A model generated the notes under the pieces. That model was not told where the DNA came from, did no database searches, and saw only the letters and a program-made list of their open reading frames with translations. Source: Eubacteriales bacterium (lineage in GTDB: Bacteria > Bacillota > Clostridia > Lachnospirales > Lachnospiraceae). From it: a DNA stretch of 64,000 nt. The translations under genes and the position numbers were made by a program. Below, one piece after another: positions 23,892 through 33,129 of the stretch. The DNA lies in assembly GCA_030537135.1 (NCBI GenBank), contig JAUNOP010000001.1, forward strand, positions 124,001 to 188,000, written 5' to 3'. Position 1 is the first letter of the stretch. Each line of letters begins with the position of its first letter.

Positions 23892-25340
23892 ATGGCAGTT
23901 TTGGAGAATTGCGAGCCTAAGAGGGTATTTTATTATTTTGAAGAAATCTGTAAAATTCCTCATGGCTCAGGGAATACAAAGCAAATCAGCGATTATCTGG
24001 TAAGCTTTGCAAAAGCGCAGGGACTTCGCTATATTCAGGATGAGATGAACAATGTGATTATCTACAAGCCAGGAACAGAGGGCTATGAAGCATCGCCGAC
24101 CGTTATTCTCCAGGGACACATGGATATGGTTTGTGAGAAGAGAGCAGATGTTGTGCATGATTTTACCAGGGACGGACTTCAGCTGGCAGTGGAGGATGGT
24201 TTTGTCCATGCATCAGGAACGACCCTGGGAGGAGATGACGGCATAGCGGTTGCCTATGCTCTGGCGCTTCTGGAAAGCAGGGATATTGCGCATCCTCCGC
24301 TTGAGGTTGTGATTACAGTGGACGAGGAAATCGGACTTTTGGGCGCGCAGGGAATCGACTGTGGCGCTTTATCAGGAAAGAGATTTATTAATTTGGATTC
24401 TGAGGAAGAAGGAAGTCTCTGGATTAGCTGCGCAGGAGGACTTAGGGGCAACACAAAGCTTCCTGTGAGCCGTACAGAGGGAGAGGGAGAGAAGCTTTCT
24501 ATCAGAATCTACGGGCTTTTGGGAGGACACTCTGGCTCAGAGATTGACAAAATCCGTGCAAATGCAGACAAAATGATGGGAAGACTTCTCTATGGGCTTG
24601 CCCGTGAGAAAAGGTATGCCCTCATTTCTCTGGAGGGAGGAAGCAAGGACAATGCTATCCCAAGAGAATGCACGTCTTCCATCCTTGCAGCCCCAGAGGA
24701 TGTGCCTGAGATTGTGAAATTCGTGGAAGAGATGGGAAAGGCCTGGAAAAAGGAATATGCCAGAACAGACGAAGGAATTTCTGTTGAAATAAAACAGGAG
24801 GGCGCCTTTAGAGAGCAGGTGCTTCATCCATCCAGTCAGGCAAAGGTGATTTTCTTCCTTCAAAATGTCCCGGACGGCATTCAGAAGATGAGCGGAAGCA
24901 TTCCCGGACTTGTGGAAACCTCCACAAACCTTGGAATTCTGCGCCTGGAAGAGAAGGAGCTGTATGCGAGCTGCGGCGTCAGAAGCAGCATCCAGTCTGC
25001 CAGAGACGCGCTTTCTCAGAAAATAGAATATCTTGCAGAATTTTTAGGAGGCGATTATACAGTAAAGGGCGCATACCCTGCCTGGGAATACAGAGAAGAA
25101 TCTCCTCTGCGCGACCTGATGATTCGAGTATACAGAGAATTTTATGGACAGGAGCCAAAGGTGGTTGCCATTCATGCTGGTCTGGAATGCGGACTGTTCT
25201 ATGAAGAGATGGAGGATCTGGACTGCGTATCCCTGGGACCGAATATAAGGGACATTCATACCTCAGAGGAAAAGCTGGATATTGCGTCAACAGAGAGGGT
25301 GTGGAAATACCTTTTAAAGGTTTTGGAAGCTGCGAAATAA
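23892..25340 (+). CDS. pepD: Aminoacyl-histidine dipeptidase (PepD, M20 family)
   Basis: This 482-aa cytosolic zinc dipeptidase hydrolyses Xaa-His and other dipeptides. Metal-site motifs are GHMDMV (His76, Asp78), TTLGGDDG (Asp115-116), VDEEIG (Glu145-146) and, near the end, the HAGLECG region. The PepD-specific start PKRVFYYFEEICKIPHGSGNTKQI is present. GGAGGG lies about 8 nt upstream. It has its own strong terminator. The general role is recovery of amino acids from peptides. Confidence 0.93.
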   Translation: MAVLENCEPKRVFYYFEEICKIPHGSGNTKQISDYLVSFAKAQGLRYIQDEMNNVIIYKPGTEGYEASPTVILQGHMDMVCEKRADVVHDFTRDGLQLAVEDGFVHASGTTLGGDDGIAVAYALALLESRDIAHPPLEVVITVDEEIGLLGAQGIDCGALSGKRFINLDSEEEGSLWISCAGGLRGNTKLPVSRTEGEGEKLSIRIYGLLGGHSGSEIDKIRANADKMMGRLLYGLAREKRYALISLEGGSKDNAIPRECTSSILAAPEDVPEIVKFVEEMGKAWKKEYARTDEGISVEIKQEGAFREQVLHPSSQAKVIFFLQNVPDGIQKMSGSIPGLVETSTNLGILRLEEKELYASCGVRSSIQSARDALSQKIEYLAEFLGGDYTVKGAYPAWEYREESPLRDLMIRVYREFYGQEPKVVAIHAGLECGLFYEEMEDLDCVSLGPNIRDIHTSEEKLDIASTERVWKYLLKVLEAAK

Positions 25341-25350
25341 GAAAAAACAG

Positions 25351-25379
25351 AGAACCGTTCTTGGAGCGGTTCTTTTTTT
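25351..25379 (+). terminator. Intrinsic terminator after pepD
   Basis: The stem AGAACCG/CGGTTCT with a short loop is followed by seven T residues. Confidence 0.85.
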
Positions 25380-25424
25380 GCCCTTTTGCGCATAAAATTT
25401 ATAGGTACGGGAGGTGACAGGAAA

Positions 25425-26225
25425 ATGAGGGTGGTTTATACGGGGCTTTGTGTGCTTGTGTCTTCCATTTTGTCTGTATGCCTTGTGCAGGTAATAGCAG
25501 AGAGGTCAGAGGTGTCCTTTCTGACAGAGGAGACAGTGGAATCTATGGAATTTCGGGCGCAGCTTTTGCCGGAAGGCCTGTTTGAGGAGATTATTTCCAG
25601 AGCAAAGGGAAAAGAAGAGAGCATAGAGCTTCTGACCAGTACCATGCTGCATGGAAGGTTTTTCCCTGCAAGGGTAAATGAAGAGGTAGAGCTTTTTCAG
25701 AAATACAAGGAAAAGGAATATGAGAGCCTTTTGCAGGCATATCAGGCTGTGTGGCAGGATATAACATATTTTCCAGTGGCAGGAGAGGGAATTTCCTACA
25801 TAGACTCCTGGATGACGTCCCGAACCTATGGAGGAGAGCGCAGCCATGAAGGGACAGACATCTTTGGAGCAGACAATGTGCCAGATTATTATCCGGTTGT
25901 CAGTATGACCGACGGGGAGGTGGAACAGATAGGCTGGCTGAACCTGGGCGGCTACCGCATCGGCATTCGGGCTCCTATGGGAGGGTATTTTTATTATGCA
26001 CACCTCTCTTCCTATGACAGAGATTTTCAGGAGGGGGATGTGGTGGAGGCAGGAGAGATTCTTGGGTTTATGGGAGACACCGGCTATGGCACAGAGGGAA
26101 CCAGGGGCAAATTTCCGGTGCATCTGCACATGGGAATCTATATCCGCACAGAGAAGGTTAAGGAGCTGTCTGTGAACCCCTACTGGATTCTCAGGGCAGC
26201 AGAGAGAAGAAAGCTGATATTCTAG
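25425..26225 (+). CDS. M23-family metallopeptidase, membrane-anchored
   Basis: This 266-aa protein has an N-terminal hydrophobic anchor or signal (VVYTGLCVLVSSILSVCLVQVIA). A helical linker follows, and then a LytM/M23 domain with SHEGTDIFG (His, Asp zinc ligands) and VHLHMGIY (His-x-His). The family cleaves peptidoglycan cross-bridges. I chose the ATG at 25425 (GGGAGG 10 nt upstream) over the upstream TTG, which would put an unconserved stretch before the signal. Its position outside any division or sporulation cluster leaves its exact role open; SpoIIQ-like or general wall hydrolase are both possible. Confidence 0.85.
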   Translation: MRVVYTGLCVLVSSILSVCLVQVIAERSEVSFLTEETVESMEFRAQLLPEGLFEEIISRAKGKEESIELLTSTMLHGRFFPARVNEEVELFQKYKEKEYESLLQAYQAVWQDITYFPVAGEGISYIDSWMTSRTYGGERSHEGTDIFGADNVPDYYPVVSMTDGEVEQIGWLNLGGYRIGIRAPMGGYFYYAHLSSYDRDFQEGDVVEAGEILGFMGDTGYGTEGTRGKFPVHLHMGIYIRTEKVKELSVNPYWILRAAERRKLIF

Positions 26226-26228
26226 GGA

Positions 26229-26283
26229 TTTTGGCATATACATGCCAAAACACCTCGCGGGACAGTAGCGAGTGAACAGTAAT
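26229..26283. repeat. Partial copy of the 143-bp palindromic element
   Basis: It starts with a hairpin (TTTTGGCAT/ATGCCAAAA) and continues CACCTCGCGG... to GTGAACAGTAA, matching the right half of the 3607-3749 element. It lies immediately after the M23 gene and may serve as its terminator. Confidence 0.55.
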
Positions 26284-26341
26284 ACTAATGATACTTTTTT
26301 CACAAAAAAAGAAAAATAAGGAAGATATTTTGTGGATTATA

Positions 26342-26350
26342 TGCTATAAT
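26342..26350 (+). promoter_or_regulatory. Extended -10 promoter of the alarmone synthetase gene
   Basis: TGC-TATAAT (26342-26350) forms an extended -10 box 36 bp upstream of the start codon; no good -35 is visible. Confidence 0.5.
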
Positions 26351-26386
26351 AAAAAATTGTATGGAACAAAAAAAGGAGCGATTTTC

Positions 26387-27196
26387 ATGGAAATACAGTT
26401 ATGGAGGAGCATTTTATGTCCTTATGAACTGGCAGTTCAGGAGCTTGTGGTAAAATTTCAGCATTTGATTGCAGAACATAGAGAAAATGATTTATACTCT
26501 CCTATAGAGCAGGTGGTGGGAAGAGTAAAGAGTATCTCCAGCATTCTGGAAAAGCTGCAGAGAAAGCACATACCCATTGAGCGGATGGAAGAGGAAATCG
26601 AGGACATTGCAGGAATTCGGATTATTTGCCAGTTTGAAGAAGACATTGCAGCAGTGGTAGATTTGATTTCCCATAGAACAGATATGGAAATCAAAAGTGA
26701 GAAGAATTATTTGAAGCATATCAAGGAAAGCGGCTACAGGAGCTATCATCTGATTATCTATTACACAGTGCAGACCATCACAGGTCCCAAGAGGATTCAG
26801 ATGGAAATCCAGATCCGCACCCTTGCTATGAATTTCTGGGCAACTATTGAGCATTCCCTGCAGTATAAGTACAAAGGGGATATGCCGCCGCATGTAACGC
26901 AGAGACTGAGCAAGGCGGCAGACGCCATAGAATCTCTGGACAGAGAGATGTCCTCTGTGCGGAACGAGATTATGGACGCACAGAATTCCTCGCAGACTCA
27001 GTCCAATCTTGTGAAGGATATTCTCAACAACATTGAGAACATGTATAAGCTGTCAAATAAACGGGAGGTTATGAAGATTCAGGATGAATTTCTCCGGGTG
27101 TTCAAGACAAAGGATCTGCAGCAGCTGGAGCGCTTCCACAGACAGCTTGACATTATTGCAGAGGGCTACCGAGCCCAGTCAGTGTCTGGACATTAA
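26387..27196 (+). CDS. Small alarmone synthetase (GTP pyrophosphokinase, YjbM/YwaC-like)
   Basis: This 269-aa protein has a single RelA/SpoT synthetase domain and no hydrolase, TGS or ACT domains. Motifs are RVKSISSILEKLQRK, EDIAGIRIICQFEEDI, SGYRSYHLIIYY and QMEIQIRTLAMNFWATIEHSLQYKY. It would make (p)ppGpp from GDP/GTP and ATP in stress. A C-terminal helical extension may drive oligomerisation. The ATG at 26387, 8 nt after AAGGAG, is preferred to the ORF beginning at 26288, which runs through the promoter. Confidence 0.92.
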   Translation: MEIQLWRSILCPYELAVQELVVKFQHLIAEHRENDLYSPIEQVVGRVKSISSILEKLQRKHIPIERMEEEIEDIAGIRIICQFEEDIAAVVDLISHRTDMEIKSEKNYLKHIKESGYRSYHLIIYYTVQTITGPKRIQMEIQIRTLAMNFWATIEHSLQYKYKGDMPPHVTQRLSKAADAIESLDREMSSVRNEIMDAQNSSQTQSNLVKDILNNIENMYKLSNKREVMKIQDEFLRVFKTKDLQQLERFHRQLDIIAEGYRAQSVSGH

Positions 27197-27247
27197 GCCT
27201 GAGGAAAAGAGACAAATACATTTTACTAAAAGGAGAAGCAGAATCCT

Positions 27248-29149
27248 ATGCAGGATTTTTTACCGGTAACAAGAAAAGAAATGGAGCAGAGAGGGTGGGA
27301 GCGCCCGGATTTTGTCTACGTGTGCGGAGACGCCTATGTGGATCATCCCTCCTTTGGAGCTGCCATTATTACAAGGCTTCTGGAGAGCCGGGGCTATAAG
27401 GTGGGGATGATTGCGCAGCCCGACTGGCGCACAGAGCAGAGCATTCAGGTGTTTGGCGAGCCGCGGCTGGGTTTTCTGGTAAGCGCGGGAAATATGGACT
27501 CCATGGTAAATCATTATACGGTTTCCAAAAAGCACCGGCAAAAGGACGCCTATTCTCCCGGAGGCAGGATGGGGCTTCGGCCGGATCGGGCGGCAGTGGT
27601 CTACAGCAACCTCATACGCCGGGTCTATAAGAAAACGCCGATTATCCTGGGTGGGATTGAGGCAAGTCTTCGCCGTATGGCGCACTATGATTACTGGGAA
27701 AACAAGATAAAGCGGTCTGTGCTTCTGGATTCAGGGGCAGATTTGATTTCTTATGGAATGGGAGAGCATTCGATTGTGGAGATTGCAGAGGCTCTGGACG
27801 CAGGAATTCCTGTGCAGAGTCTGACCTATATCAAGGGAACCGTGTACAGGACCAGGACGCTGATAAATTCGGAGGATACCCTTGTCCTTCCTTCCTATGA
27901 GAGCATTTGTGAGAGCAAAGAGACCTATGCAAAAAGCTTTGGAATTCAGTATCAGAATACAGATCCCTTCTCTGCAAGAATCCTTGCAGAACCCTATCAG
28001 GGGCAGGGCTATGTAGTGCAGAATCCTCCCGCGCTTCCTCTGTCTGAGCAGGAGATGGACGACGTCTATGAGCTTCCTTATCAGGAAAATTGCCATCCCA
28101 TGTATGACGGGGCAGGAGGAATTCCGGCTCTTGAGGAAGTGAAATTCAGCCTGACAAGCAACCGTGGCTGCTTTGGCGGCTGCAGCTTCTGCGCTCTGAC
28201 CTTTCATCAGGGACGGATTCTTCAGACCAGAAGTCATGACTCGATTGTGAGAGAGGCCCAGAGGATGACAAAGGCTTCGGATTTTAAGGGCTATATCCAC
28301 GATGTGGGAGGTCCTACCGCAGATTTTCGCGTTCCCTCCTGCAAAAAGCAGCTCTCAAGAGGTGTCTGTACGAACCGGCAGTGCCTTTTCCCGCAGCCGT
28401 GCAGGAATCTTATCGTGGATCACCAGGACTATCTTATTCTTCTTCGCAGGCTTCGGGAGCTTCCGGGCGTGAAAAAGGTCTTCATCCGTTCTGGAATCCG
28501 CTTTGATTATGTGGTGGCAGACAAGGACAAAACCTTTCTTCGCGAGCTTGTAAAGCACCATGTGAGCGGACAGCTCCGCGTTGCTCCTGAGCATGTGTCA
28601 GAGGCGGTTCTCAGATACATGGGCAAGCCTTCTCATAAAGTATATGAGGAGTTTCTGAGAGAATATAACCGCGAGAACGAGAAAACCGGCAAAAAGCAGT
28701 ATGCTGTGCCGTATTTTATGTCGTCGCATCCGGGCTGTACCATGAAGGACGCCGTCAAGCTGGCGGAGTATGTCCGGGATATGGGATTTACCCCCGAACA
28801 AGTGCAGGACTTCTATCCCACGCCCTCCACTCTCTCGACCTGCATGTATTATACAGGACTTCATCCGGTAACAATGGAGAAGGTCTATGTTGTGAGAAAT
28901 CCGCATGAAAAGGCTATTCAGAGAGCCCTGATTCAGTATAAAAATCCTGCAAACAGAGAGCTTGTGCTGGAAGGGCTTCGCCTTGCGGGACGGGAGGATC
29001 TTATCGGGTTTGACAAAAAATGCCTGATTCGCCCGGACAGGGGACAGGCGCCTTTGCAAGCAGATAAAAAGAAGAAGATCATCCGAAGCTCACACAAAAA
29101 AAAGACTCTTACAGGCAAGGCACAGACAGATAAAAGGAGGAAGCGATGA
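27248..29149 (+). CDS. YgiQ-family radical SAM protein (UPF0313)
   Basis: This 633-aa protein has the YgiQ start ending MEQRGWERPDFVYVCGDAYVDHPSFGAAII. The radical-SAM cluster motif is C308-x3-C312-x2-C315 (GCFGGCSFC). A second Cys group (CKKQLSRGVCTNRQCLFPQPC) and a C-terminal domain follow. The family's reaction is unknown. Its stop overlaps the next start by ATGA, so a coupled run YgiQ / membrane protein / RluA-type synthase / lepB begins here. The Lys/Arg-rich C-terminus (KKKIIRSSHKKKTLTGKAQTDKRRKR) suggests nucleic-acid contact, by inference only. Confidence 0.9.
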   Translation: MQDFLPVTRKEMEQRGWERPDFVYVCGDAYVDHPSFGAAIITRLLESRGYKVGMIAQPDWRTEQSIQVFGEPRLGFLVSAGNMDSMVNHYTVSKKHRQKDAYSPGGRMGLRPDRAAVVYSNLIRRVYKKTPIILGGIEASLRRMAHYDYWENKIKRSVLLDSGADLISYGMGEHSIVEIAEALDAGIPVQSLTYIKGTVYRTRTLINSEDTLVLPSYESICESKETYAKSFGIQYQNTDPFSARILAEPYQGQGYVVQNPPALPLSEQEMDDVYELPYQENCHPMYDGAGGIPALEEVKFSLTSNRGCFGGCSFCALTFHQGRILQTRSHDSIVREAQRMTKASDFKGYIHDVGGPTADFRVPSCKKQLSRGVCTNRQCLFPQPCRNLIVDHQDYLILLRRLRELPGVKKVFIRSGIRFDYVVADKDKTFLRELVKHHVSGQLRVAPEHVSEAVLRYMGKPSHKVYEEFLREYNRENEKTGKKQYAVPYFMSSHPGCTMKDAVKLAEYVRDMGFTPEQVQDFYPTPSTLSTCMYYTGLHPVTMEKVYVVRNPHEKAIQRALIQYKNPANRELVLEGLRLAGREDLIGFDKKCLIRPDRGQAPLQADKKKKIIRSSHKKKTLTGKAQTDKRRKR

Positions 29150-29751
29150 AACGGGTAAAAAAGGGAGACTTTGGCTATTTTGCGTATGAAAAAAAGAAAA
29201 GGCTTCTTATCACAGGAATCCTTCTGGCGGTTCCTCTTCTGATATTTGCTTCTGGGTGGATTTATCATGGCACCAGGAACAATGTGTTGACAGTGGTTGC
29301 CACCGTGGGGTGTCTTCCTGCCTGTAAGTCTGCGGTGGGACTCATTATGATGTGGATGAGAAAATCCATGGATAAGACGTTGTATGAGCAAATCCTTGCG
29401 CATGCAGGGCAGCTTGTGATGTCCTATGAAATGTATATCACCTTCTATGAGAAGAACGGCTATATCGACGCCTTTGCCGTGTGCGGAAACGAGGTGGTGG
29501 GCTATACCTCAGATGCGAGCGTGGATGCTGCCTTTATGGAGGAAAACATCCAGAAAATCGTGAGAAAGAACGGCTACAAGGTCAATGTGAAGATTCTAAA
29601 GGATCTGCGGCCGTATCTGGAACGGCTGGATTCCATGAACGAGCATAGAGAGACTTTGGAGGAAAATATTAAATTCAGGCCAGACGAGCGCTATCCTGAT
29701 CTTTCCAGAAACGAGCTGATTAAGCACACGATTCTGGCAATCAGCCTGTAG
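29146..29751 (+). CDS. Conserved two-helix membrane protein of unknown function
   Basis: This 201-aa protein has a basic start, two hydrophobic segments at about 20-40 and 48-68, and a cytosolic alpha/beta domain (MYITFYEKNGYIDAFAVCGNEVVGYTSDASVDAAFMEENIQKIVRKNGYKVNVKIL). I cannot name the family. The soluble part resembles neither a transporter nor an enzyme I know. It overlaps the YgiQ stop by 4 nt and ends 11 nt before the pseudouridine synthase gene, so it is firmly part of that run, and a role linked to RNA modification or translation could be tested. Confidence 0.6.
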   Translation: MKRVKKGDFGYFAYEKKKRLLITGILLAVPLLIFASGWIYHGTRNNVLTVVATVGCLPACKSAVGLIMMWMRKSMDKTLYEQILAHAGQLVMSYEMYITFYEKNGYIDAFAVCGNEVVGYTSDASVDAAFMEENIQKIVRKNGYKVNVKILKDLRPYLERLDSMNEHRETLEENIKFRPDERYPDLSRNELIKHTILAISL

Positions 29752-29762
29752 GAGCAGAAGAG

Positions 29763-30779
29763 ATGAAGGAATTTACGATAGGAGCCAATGAGGCGGGACA
29801 AAGGTTTGATAAATACTTGAGAAAGCGTCTTCCAGAGGCGCCGGGAAGCTTTCTCTATAAAATGCTCAGAAAGAAAAACATTACATTAAACGGCGCAAAG
29901 GCGTCTGGTGAGGAAAAGCTTGCGGTCAATGATGCTGTGCGCATTTTCTTCAGCGACGAGACCTTTCTGAAGTTCGCCGGAGAGGGGAAGGGCTTTGCAA
30001 GAGTTTCCCATACCCTGGATATTCTGTACGAGGACAGCCACATTGCTGTTATCAATAAGCCTGTGGGTATGCTGTCACAAAAGGGAGAGGAGGATGTGCC
30101 TTCTTTGGTGGAATATTTTATTACCTATCTTCTGGAGAGCGGACAGCTCTCTGAGACAGAGCTTGCAACCTTCCGTCCCTCAATATGCAATCGCCTGGAT
30201 CGAAACACCAGCGGTATTGTTACGGCTGGAAAGAGCCTTGCAGGGCTTCAGCAGCTTTCCGCCCTTTTTCATGACAGGGCGCTTCACAAATATTATTATA
30301 CAATTGTGGACGGAATTCTGAAGAAAGAAAGAAATATAAAAGGATATTTGCATAAAGACAAGAAATGTAATAAAGTAATAGTAGATGCCCATCCAATGGA
30401 GGATTCCTCTCCCATACAGACCCGTTATCTGCCGCTTGGAAACAATGGGAAAATCACGTTTCTCAAGGTGGAGCTTCTGACAGGCCGCACCCATCAGATT
30501 CGGGCGCATCTGTCCAGCATAGGGCATCCAATTATAGGAGACGGAAAATATGGGAATGCAGAGGCAAACCTCTATTACAGGCAGGTTTATGGATTAAAAT
30601 ATCAGCTTCTTCATGCCGGTGAGCTGGAAATTCCAGAGCATTGCCCGGAGCTGTCTTATCTGTCAGGGCGACGCTTTGCGGCGCCTCTTCCTGTTATGTT
30701 TGAGAGAATTTTAAGAGGAGAGCATCTAAGAGATGAGAGGATGGCAGAAGAAACAAAGAAAGGAAGGAAAAAGGTATGA
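29763..30779 (+). CDS. RluA-family 23S rRNA/tRNA pseudouridine synthase
   Basis: This 338-aa protein has an N-terminal S4-type RNA-binding segment (about 12-65: QRFDKYLRKRLPEAPGSFLYKMLRKKNITLNG). The catalytic domain carries the RluA motif as NRLDRNTSG (143-151, catalytic Asp146), with Asn in place of the common His. LLTGRTHQIRAHLSSIGHPIIGDGKYG is also conserved. It isomerises specific uridines in structured RNA; the target is not predictable. Its stop overlaps the lepB start (ATGA), so the two are translationally coupled. Confidence 0.9.
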   Translation: MKEFTIGANEAGQRFDKYLRKRLPEAPGSFLYKMLRKKNITLNGAKASGEEKLAVNDAVRIFFSDETFLKFAGEGKGFARVSHTLDILYEDSHIAVINKPVGMLSQKGEEDVPSLVEYFITYLLESGQLSETELATFRPSICNRLDRNTSGIVTAGKSLAGLQQLSALFHDRALHKYYYTIVDGILKKERNIKGYLHKDKKCNKVIVDAHPMEDSSPIQTRYLPLGNNGKITFLKVELLTGRTHQIRAHLSSIGHPIIGDGKYGNAEANLYYRQVYGLKYQLLHAGELEIPEHCPELSYLSGRRFAAPLPVMFERILRGEHLRDERMAEETKKGRKKV

Positions 30780-31342
30780 AAATTTGGCATGAGGTCTGGG
30801 AGTATGTGAAGATGATTCTTATAGTAATCGTCGTAGTGTTTGTTGTGGACTATGTTGTTCTCATCAATGCCCAGATTCCATCACAGTCCATGGAGACAAC
30901 TGTTATGAAAGGCGACAGGCTGTTCGGGAACAGACTGGCCTATGGTTTTAATCTGAGAATCTTTGGAAAGGATATTTTTTCCACAAAATGGAAGGATCCG
31001 GAGAGGTTTGACGTGGTGATTTTCCGCTATCCAGACGATGAGAAGCAGCTCTTTATCAAGCGTCTTATCGGTCTTCCAGGAGAAACCTTGGAGGTTCGGG
31101 ACGGCAAGGTGTATATTAACGGCTCAGAGGAGCCTCTGGACGATAGCTTTGTGCCGGAGACCCCTACCGGAGATTTCGGACCCATAGAAATTCCAGAGGA
31201 CTGCTATTTTATGATGGGAGACAACCGGGAGCATTCGCATGATTCCAGATACTGGGACGACCCATTTGTGGAGTTTCATCAGATTGTGGGCAAGGCGTGG
31301 TTCCGCTACTGGCCGCTCACAGAGATTTCATTGATTCATTAA
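30776..31342 (+). CDS. lepB: Signal peptidase I
   Basis: This 188-aa membrane protease removes signal peptides from exported proteins. It has one N-terminal membrane anchor (about 12-30), then the box B serine in IPSQSM (Ser38) and the box D general base Lys95 in FIKRLIGLPGE. Box E is MGDNREHSHDSRYW. It is the short Gram-positive type. It follows the pseudouridine synthase with a 4-nt overlap, and recU follows after 21 nt. Confidence 0.95.
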   Translation: MKIWHEVWEYVKMILIVIVVVFVVDYVVLINAQIPSQSMETTVMKGDRLFGNRLAYGFNLRIFGKDIFSTKWKDPERFDVVIFRYPDDEKQLFIKRLIGLPGETLEVRDGKVYINGSEEPLDDSFVPETPTGDFGPIEIPEDCYFMMGDNREHSHDSRYWDDPFVEFHQIVGKAWFRYWPLTEISLIH

Positions 31343-31363
31343 ACAAAGGAAAAGGAGCAGGCT

Positions 31364-31897
31364 ATGGGAACCTGGAATTCCAGAGGTTTGAGAGGCTCTA
31401 CACTGGAAGAGCTGGTAAACCGCACCAATGAACAGTACAGGGAGAAGGGGCTGGCCCTTCTCCAGAAAATTCCCACTCCCATTACTCCTGTGAAGATTGA
31501 CAAGGAACACCGCCACATTACGCTGGCCTATTTTGGACAGCAAAGCACTGTGGACTATATTGGGGCAGTACAGGGGCTCCCTGTATGCTTTGATGCGAAG
31601 GAATGTCAGGCAGATACCTTCCCGCTGGCCAATATTCACCCTCATCAGGTGGAATTTATGAAGGCCTTTGAGAAGCAGGGCGGTGTGGCATTCTTTCTTA
31701 TTTTCTTCAGCAGAGACAACCTGTTTTATTATCTGAGATTAAGAGAACTCCTTCCGTTCTGGAAAAGGATGGAGGAGGGTGGAAGAAAGAGCTTTCGCAG
31801 GGAGGAGCTTTCACCGGAATTTTATCTGGAGGGCAGGAGCGGGGTTCTGGTTCCGTATCTGGAGGGAATTCAGAAGGATTTGGATTTGCGGGATTGA
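31364..31897 (+). CDS. recU: Holliday junction resolvase RecU
   Basis: This 177-aa nuclease has the family start WNSRGLRGSTLEELVNRTNEQY, the catalytic core AYFGQQSTVDYIGAVQGLPVCFDAKE and HPHQVEFMKAFEKQGGVAFFLIFF. RecU resolves Holliday junctions in Firmicutes in place of RuvC, and so partners the RuvAB genes at the left of the window. It has a strong AAAAGGAG site. The his promoter's -35 box lies at its stop codon. Confidence 0.92.
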   Translation: MGTWNSRGLRGSTLEELVNRTNEQYREKGLALLQKIPTPITPVKIDKEHRHITLAYFGQQSTVDYIGAVQGLPVCFDAKECQADTFPLANIHPHQVEFMKAFEKQGGVAFFLIFFSRDNLFYYLRLRELLPFWKRMEEGGRKSFRREELSPEFYLEGRSGVLVPYLEGIQKDLDLRD

Positions 31898-31922
31898 CAA
31901 GAATATCTACATACGGTATAAT
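31894..31922 (+). promoter_or_regulatory. Promoter of the histidine operon
   Basis: A perfect TTGACA (31894-31899), a 17-bp spacer and a perfect TATAAT (31917-31922). The leader to hisZ is only about 70 nt, with no His-rich leader peptide and no T-box seen. Confidence 0.85.
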
Positions 31923-31998
31923 CTCAATACTGTTGATTCTATATGCTACCACATTAGCAGATTAAAGTGAAAAAGAACTACATCAATGGAGGACGATT

Positions 31999-33129
31999 AT
32001 GCAGCGCATTTTTCATACCCCGGACGGATACCGGGATATTTACAAAAAGGAATATAGGGAAAAGAGAAGTCTCACAGCAAAGGTGGACAGGGTTTTTGCA
32101 GAGTTTGGCTATGAGGCGATCCAGACGCCGGCTGTTGAATTTTTTGAGGTATTCAGCAGAGAGGTGGGAACCACGCCGTCCAGAGAGCTTTATAAGTTTT
32201 TTGACAAGGAAGGAAATACAATGGTTTTGAGGCCGGATTTTACTCCCTCGATTGCCCGCGCGGCAGCCACCTACTTTCTTGGGAAGAGCGAGCCGCTTCG
32301 CCTCTGCTACAGCGGCAATACCTTTATCAATCATTCCGGACTTCGGGGACGGCTTCGGGAAAACACCCAGATGGGAGTTGAGTATCTGGGGGATGCAAGC
32401 GCTGAGGCAGACGCAGAGGTTCTGGCAATGGCAGTGGAATGCCTGAAGCAGAGCGGACTTTCTGAATTTCAGATCAGTGTGGGAGAGATAGAGTTCTTCC
32501 GTGCGCTTCTTACGGAGGCTGGCATGGACGAGGATACAGAGGAGAGCCTGCGCGGCCTGATTTCCAAGAAAAACTATTTTGGAGTGGAGGAGCTTGTCAG
32601 GGGACTTGATTTGAAGGCAGAGCTTACAGAGGTATTTCTTCGTCTCCCTCAGCTTTTTGGTTCTGTGGAGATTCTGGATGAGGCGCAGAGACTGACCTCC
32701 AATCCGAGAGCTCTGGAGGCAATCTCCCGTTTGAGAGAGATTTACGAGATTTTGAGGTGCTATGGAGCTGAGAAATATATTTCCTTTGACCTTGGCATGC
32801 TGAGCAAGTTTCGGTATTATACAGGCATCATTTTTCAGGGCTATACCTATGGAACCGGGGAGCCGATTGTAAAAGGAGGCAGATATGACACGCTGCTTCA
32901 GCATTTCGGAAAATCCTCTCCTGCCGTTGGCTTTGGAATTGTGATTGATCAGCTTCACCTGGCTCTGAACCGCCAGAAGATCGAGATTCCTACAGACGAG
33001 GAGCCTCTGGTGCTGGAATATGAGGAAAGTACCAGGGAGGAAGTGATCGCCAGGGCTGTGCGCCTTCGCTCTGAAGGAAAAAGAGTCGTGCTTCACAGGA
33101 AAAAGGAGGATGCATCATGCGGTATTTAA
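31999..33129 (+). CDS. hisZ: ATP phosphoribosyltransferase regulatory subunit HisZ
   Basis: This 376-aa catalytically inactive relative of histidyl-tRNA synthetase forms a complex with short HisG and confers histidine feedback. Motif-2-like [18 protein letters not shown] and [26 protein letters not shown] are typical. The anticodon-binding domain is missing, as in HisZ, and only a short C-terminal extension is present. GGAGG precedes the ATG. It overlaps hisG by 13 nt, coupling the two subunits of the enzyme. Confidence 0.95.
   Translation: MQRIFHTPDGYRDIYKKEYREKRSLTAKVDRVFAEFGYEAIQTPAVEFFEVFSREVGTTPSRELYKFFDKEGNTMVLRPDFTPSIARAAATYFLGKSEPLRLCYSGNTFINHSGLRGRLRENTQMGVEYLGDASAEADAEVLAMAVECLKQSGLSEFQISVGEIEFFRALLTEAGMDEDTEESLRGLISKKNYFGVEELVRGLDLKAELTEVFLRLPQLFGSVEILDEAQRLTSNPRALEAISRLREIYEILRCYGAEKYISFDLGMLSKFRYYTGIIFQGYTYGTGEPIVKGGRYDTLLQHFGKSSPAVGFGIVIDQLHLALNRQKIEIPTDEEPLVLEYEESTREEVIARAVRLRSEGKRVVLHRKKEDASCGI

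Noticed and set aside
31923..31998. His leader peptide or T-box before hisZ
   Set aside because: The leader is only about 70 nt and shows neither a run of His codons nor a T-box specifier structure.
31978..33096. A 372-codon minus-strand frame over hisZ
   Set aside because: Shadow of hisZ, which is certain by motifs and operon position.
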